9,107 bases of DNA from Desulfobacteraceae bacterium. Lineage in GTDB: Bacteria; Desulfobacterota; Desulfobulbia; Desulfobulbales; Desulfobulbaceae. Every line of letters starts with the position of its first letter. Position 1 is the stretch's first letter. Position numbers and translations under genes: made by a program. Shown one piece after another: positions 7,322-9,107 of the stretch. Where the stretch lies: NCBI GenBank assembly GCA_022837185.1, contig JALHJD010000110.1, forward strand, positions 1-9,107. Reading direction: 5' to 3'. The notes beneath the pieces were generated by a model. It was given only the letters and a program-made list of their open reading frames with translations, ran no database searches and had not been told where the DNA came from.

Positions 7322-8344
7322 ATGAACGACACTTTCTTACGCGCCTGCCGGGGGGAGAAGACGGAATACACTCCGGTCTGGTTCATGCGCCAGGCCGGGC
7401 GCTATCTGCCTGAATATCAGAAGGTCCGCAGCAAGGTGACTTTTCTTGAACTCTGCCACAGCCCCGAACTCTGCACCGAAGTAACTCTTCAGCCCGTTGA
7501 CATATTCGGTTTTGACGCGGCCATTCTTTTTTCGGACATCCTGATCCCCATGGAGGCCATGAACCTGGAGCTCGATTTCCATGAGGGAAAGGGGCCGGTC
7601 TTCGCCCGGCCGGTCCGGGACCAACAAGCGGTGGACGCCCTGGTGGTGCCGGACCCGGAAGAATCGATGCCGTTTGTCATGGAGACCATCCGCCTGCTGA
7701 GGCGGGAGCTCAAGGTGCCGCTCATCGGTTTTTCCGGCGCCCCCTTCACGCTGGCCACCTATCTCATCGAGGGCGGATCGTCCAAGGTATTCCTGGAAAC
7801 CAAGAAGATGATGTTCCAGGCCCCGGAGATGTATGACGCCCTGCTGAGGAAGATCACCACCTGCACCAGCCTCTATCTGCAGGCCCAGGCCAGGGCGGGC
7901 GCCCAGGCCCTGCAGATATTCGATTCCTGGGCCGGAGTGCTGGCGCCCTGCGACTATGAGCGGTTCGCCCTGCCCTATGTCCAGTCGATTATCCGTGATC
8001 TGCGCGAGGTTACCGATGTGCCGATCATCTATTTTGCCAACAACGGGGCCACATTGATTGAACTGACCCGCACCGCGGGTGCGGATGTCCTGGGTCTTGA
8101 CTGGCGGATCAACATCAAGGATGCCGTGCGGCGGGTCGGCGACCATGCCGTCCAGGGCAACCTTGATCCCGTCGCCCTGTTTCTGCCGAAAACCGACCTG
8201 GAAGCCCGGATCAAAAAGCTGCTCGATGACGCGGCCGGCGGCCGGGGCCATATTTTCAATCTCGGTCACGGGATTCTGCCCCAGACGCCGCCTGAACAGG
8301 CCAGAATAGCGGTGGACGCCGTACACCGCCTGAGCCGCGGATAA
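7322..8344 (+). CDS. hemE: Uroporphyrinogen III decarboxylase (HemE)
   Basis: A complete 340-residue HemE, the normal length. It removes CO2 from the four acetate side chains of uroporphyrinogen III to give coproporphyrinogen III in the cytoplasm, without cofactor. The diagnostic motifs are present: [15 protein letters not shown] (18-32, with substrate-binding Arg23 and Arg27), LFSDILIP (69-76, key Asp72), [17 protein letters not shown] (136-152, Tyr147), DSWAG (201-205, Ser202), VQGNLDP (277-283) and [12 protein letters not shown] (312-323, His316). These separate it from the HemE-like corrinoid methyltransferases of methanogens and acetogens. The start is supported by AAGGA 7-8 nt upstream. 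It sits between ahbD and an HD-domain gene with gaps of 35 and 13 bp, so probably in one transcript. No deviation from active-site residues was seen. Confidence 0.97.
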   Translation: MNDTFLRACRGEKTEYTPVWFMRQAGRYLPEYQKVRSKVTFLELCHSPELCTEVTLQPVDIFGFDAAILFSDILIPMEAMNLELDFHEGKGPVFARPVRDQQAVDALVVPDPEESMPFVMETIRLLRRELKVPLIGFSGAPFTLATYLIEGGSSKVFLETKKMMFQAPEMYDALLRKITTCTSLYLQAQARAGAQALQIFDSWAGVLAPCDYERFALPYVQSIIRDLREVTDVPIIYFANNGATLIELTRTAGADVLGLDWRINIKDAVRRVGDHAVQGNLDPVALFLPKTDLEARIKKLLDDAAGGRGHIFNLGHGILPQTPPEQARIAVDAVHRLSRG

Positions 8345-8357
8345 AGATGGGGCAAGA

Positions 8358-8978
8358 ATGCAGGTCCCGGATGTAGCCGAATGTTTCCGGCTGATGGACG
8401 AACACGGGATGCTGCCCAATATCAGGCGGCATTCGGTGATTGTGGCCAGGGTTGCCCGGCGCATCGTCCAGGGACTGCTTGAAGGGGACAGGCTGCCGCC
8501 GTTGGTGCCGGACCGGAATCTGGTCACGGCCGGTGCCCTGCTCCACGATATTGCCAAGACCCCGTGCCTGGGGAACAGATGCGACCACGCCAGGGCCGGA
8601 GGGGAAATCTGCCGCCGCCTGGGATATCCGGAAGTGGCCGAGATCGTCGAACAACACGTCCTGCTCCGGGACCATGACGCAGTCCGCCGCGGCAAAGGGA
8701 TCTTCACGCCCCGGGAGATCATCTATTACGCCGACAAGCGGGTCCGGCACGAAGAGATCGTCAGCCTGGATGATCGTCTGGAATACATCCTGCATCATTA
8801 TGGTCTGGGTGATCCGGAGATGCACCGGCGGATCAGGGAGAATTTTATCAGCTGCATCGAACTGGAACGGCTCCTTTTTACATTTCTGCCATTTTCCCCC
8901 GGCCAGCTGCGGGAACGGGTGGAGGTGAGGACAGCGGGGGGGTCGGCGGATTTTTTGCCGCGGGCCGCGGAAGGCTGA
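8358..8978 (+). CDS. HD-domain (HDIG-type) phosphohydrolase, function unknown
   Basis: The 206-residue protein shows the HD metal-binding pattern: His25 in IRRHS, His63-Asp64 in ALLHDIAKT, His77 in CDHARAGG, His100 in VEQHVLL and Asp126 in YYADKRV. Such domains bind one or two divalent metals and hydrolyse phosphate esters or nucleotides in the cytoplasm; the spread of His residues fits the HDIG subgroup. The C-terminal part from about residue 140 is helical and charged, with a low-complexity tail (about 190-206) that is probably unconserved. It starts 13 bp after hemE with a modest purine-rich ribosome site (GGGGCAAGA), so it is likely cotranscribed. The substrate cannot be told from sequence; a link to tetrapyrrole metabolism is only suggested by position. 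Confidence 0.88.
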   Translation: MQVPDVAECFRLMDEHGMLPNIRRHSVIVARVARRIVQGLLEGDRLPPLVPDRNLVTAGALLHDIAKTPCLGNRCDHARAGGEICRRLGYPEVAEIVEQHVLLRDHDAVRRGKGIFTPREIIYYADKRVRHEEIVSLDDRLEYILHHYGLGDPEMHRRIRENFISCIELERLLFTFLPFSPGQLRERVEVRTAGGSADFLPRAAEG

Positions 8979-8990
8979 GGAAAAAACGGT

Positions 8991-9107
8991 ATGGAGATAT
9001 TGTTTTTAGGGGTCGGTGAGGCCTGCGACCCGGAACACGGCAACACATCCATACAGGTCGTCACCTCCGGCAGCGTTCACGTGCTGTGCGATTGCGGTTT
9101 TTCCGTG
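8991..9107 (+). CDS. Metallo-beta-lactamase-fold hydrolase, N-terminal fragment
   Basis: Thirty-nine codons are visible before the right edge: MEILFLGVGEACDP, then HGNTSIQV and HVLCDCGFSV. The opening strand with a Gly-rich turn, followed by a strand ending in a DCG triad, is the usual beginning of RNase Z-like and related MBL-fold proteins. The zinc-binding HxHxDH motif would lie beyond the window, so the class is inferred and the substrate open. The gene starts 12 bp after the HD-domain gene; GAGGA lies about 10 nt upstream of the ATG. It is likely the fourth gene of the ahbD operon. Confidence 0.72.
   Translation, partial: MEILFLGVGEACDPEHGNTSIQVVTSGSVHVLCDCGFSV

Noticed and set aside
7337..8722. 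461-codon open frame on the minus strand opposite hemE and the HD gene
   Set aside because: It is antisense to canonical HemE and spans two real genes; the product is compositionally biased and unrecognisable.

Overview
The window is GC-rich and densely coded. It looks like a chromosomal segment of an anaerobic Desulfobacterota (former Deltaproteobacteria) bacterium, perhaps related to the Desulfobulbales. That placement is an inference from gene content: an AhbD-type radical SAM heme synthase beside hemE, LonA followed by MltG, and a GlmU-like hexapeptide protein without its nucleotidyltransferase. No mobile element, CRISPR array, tRNA or rRNA was seen. Most of the window is ordinary housekeeping sequence.

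Left part (1-3004, minus strand): lon encodes a complete LonA protease starting at a GTG with a near-perfect Shine-Dalgarno. Its 3' end overlaps by about 50 bp the start of mltG (endolytic transglycosylase), which runs off the left edge. Positions 3005-3311 hold no convincing gene. They carry the lon promoter side, a weak plus-strand promoter candidate and several short inverted repeats.

Middle part (3312-6033): a plus-strand left-handed beta-helix protein resembling the acetyltransferase half of GlmU; a convergent small membrane protein that overlaps its 3' end; and an unrecognised 369-residue protein whose start codon directly abuts, back to back, that of the membrane protein. The unrecognised gene ends at a clear intrinsic terminator, which overlaps the stop codon of a convergent universal stress protein.

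Right part (6034-9107): a 200 bp AT-rich divergent region holds a strong sigma70-type promoter with a perfect 12-bp palindrome over its -10 element. It drives a probable operon: ahbD (Fe-coproporphyrin III to heme b), hemE (uroporphyrinogen III to coproporphyrinogen III), an HD-domain phosphohydrolase, and a metallo-beta-lactamase-fold protein cut by the right edge. AhbD normally ends the siroheme-dependent heme route, whereas HemE belongs to the coproporphyrinogen routes. Their pairing in one operon is the most interesting biochemical question here. I found no clear evidence of a wholly new system; the best unexplained items are the 369-residue protein, the membrane protein back to back with it, and the palindromic operator candidate.
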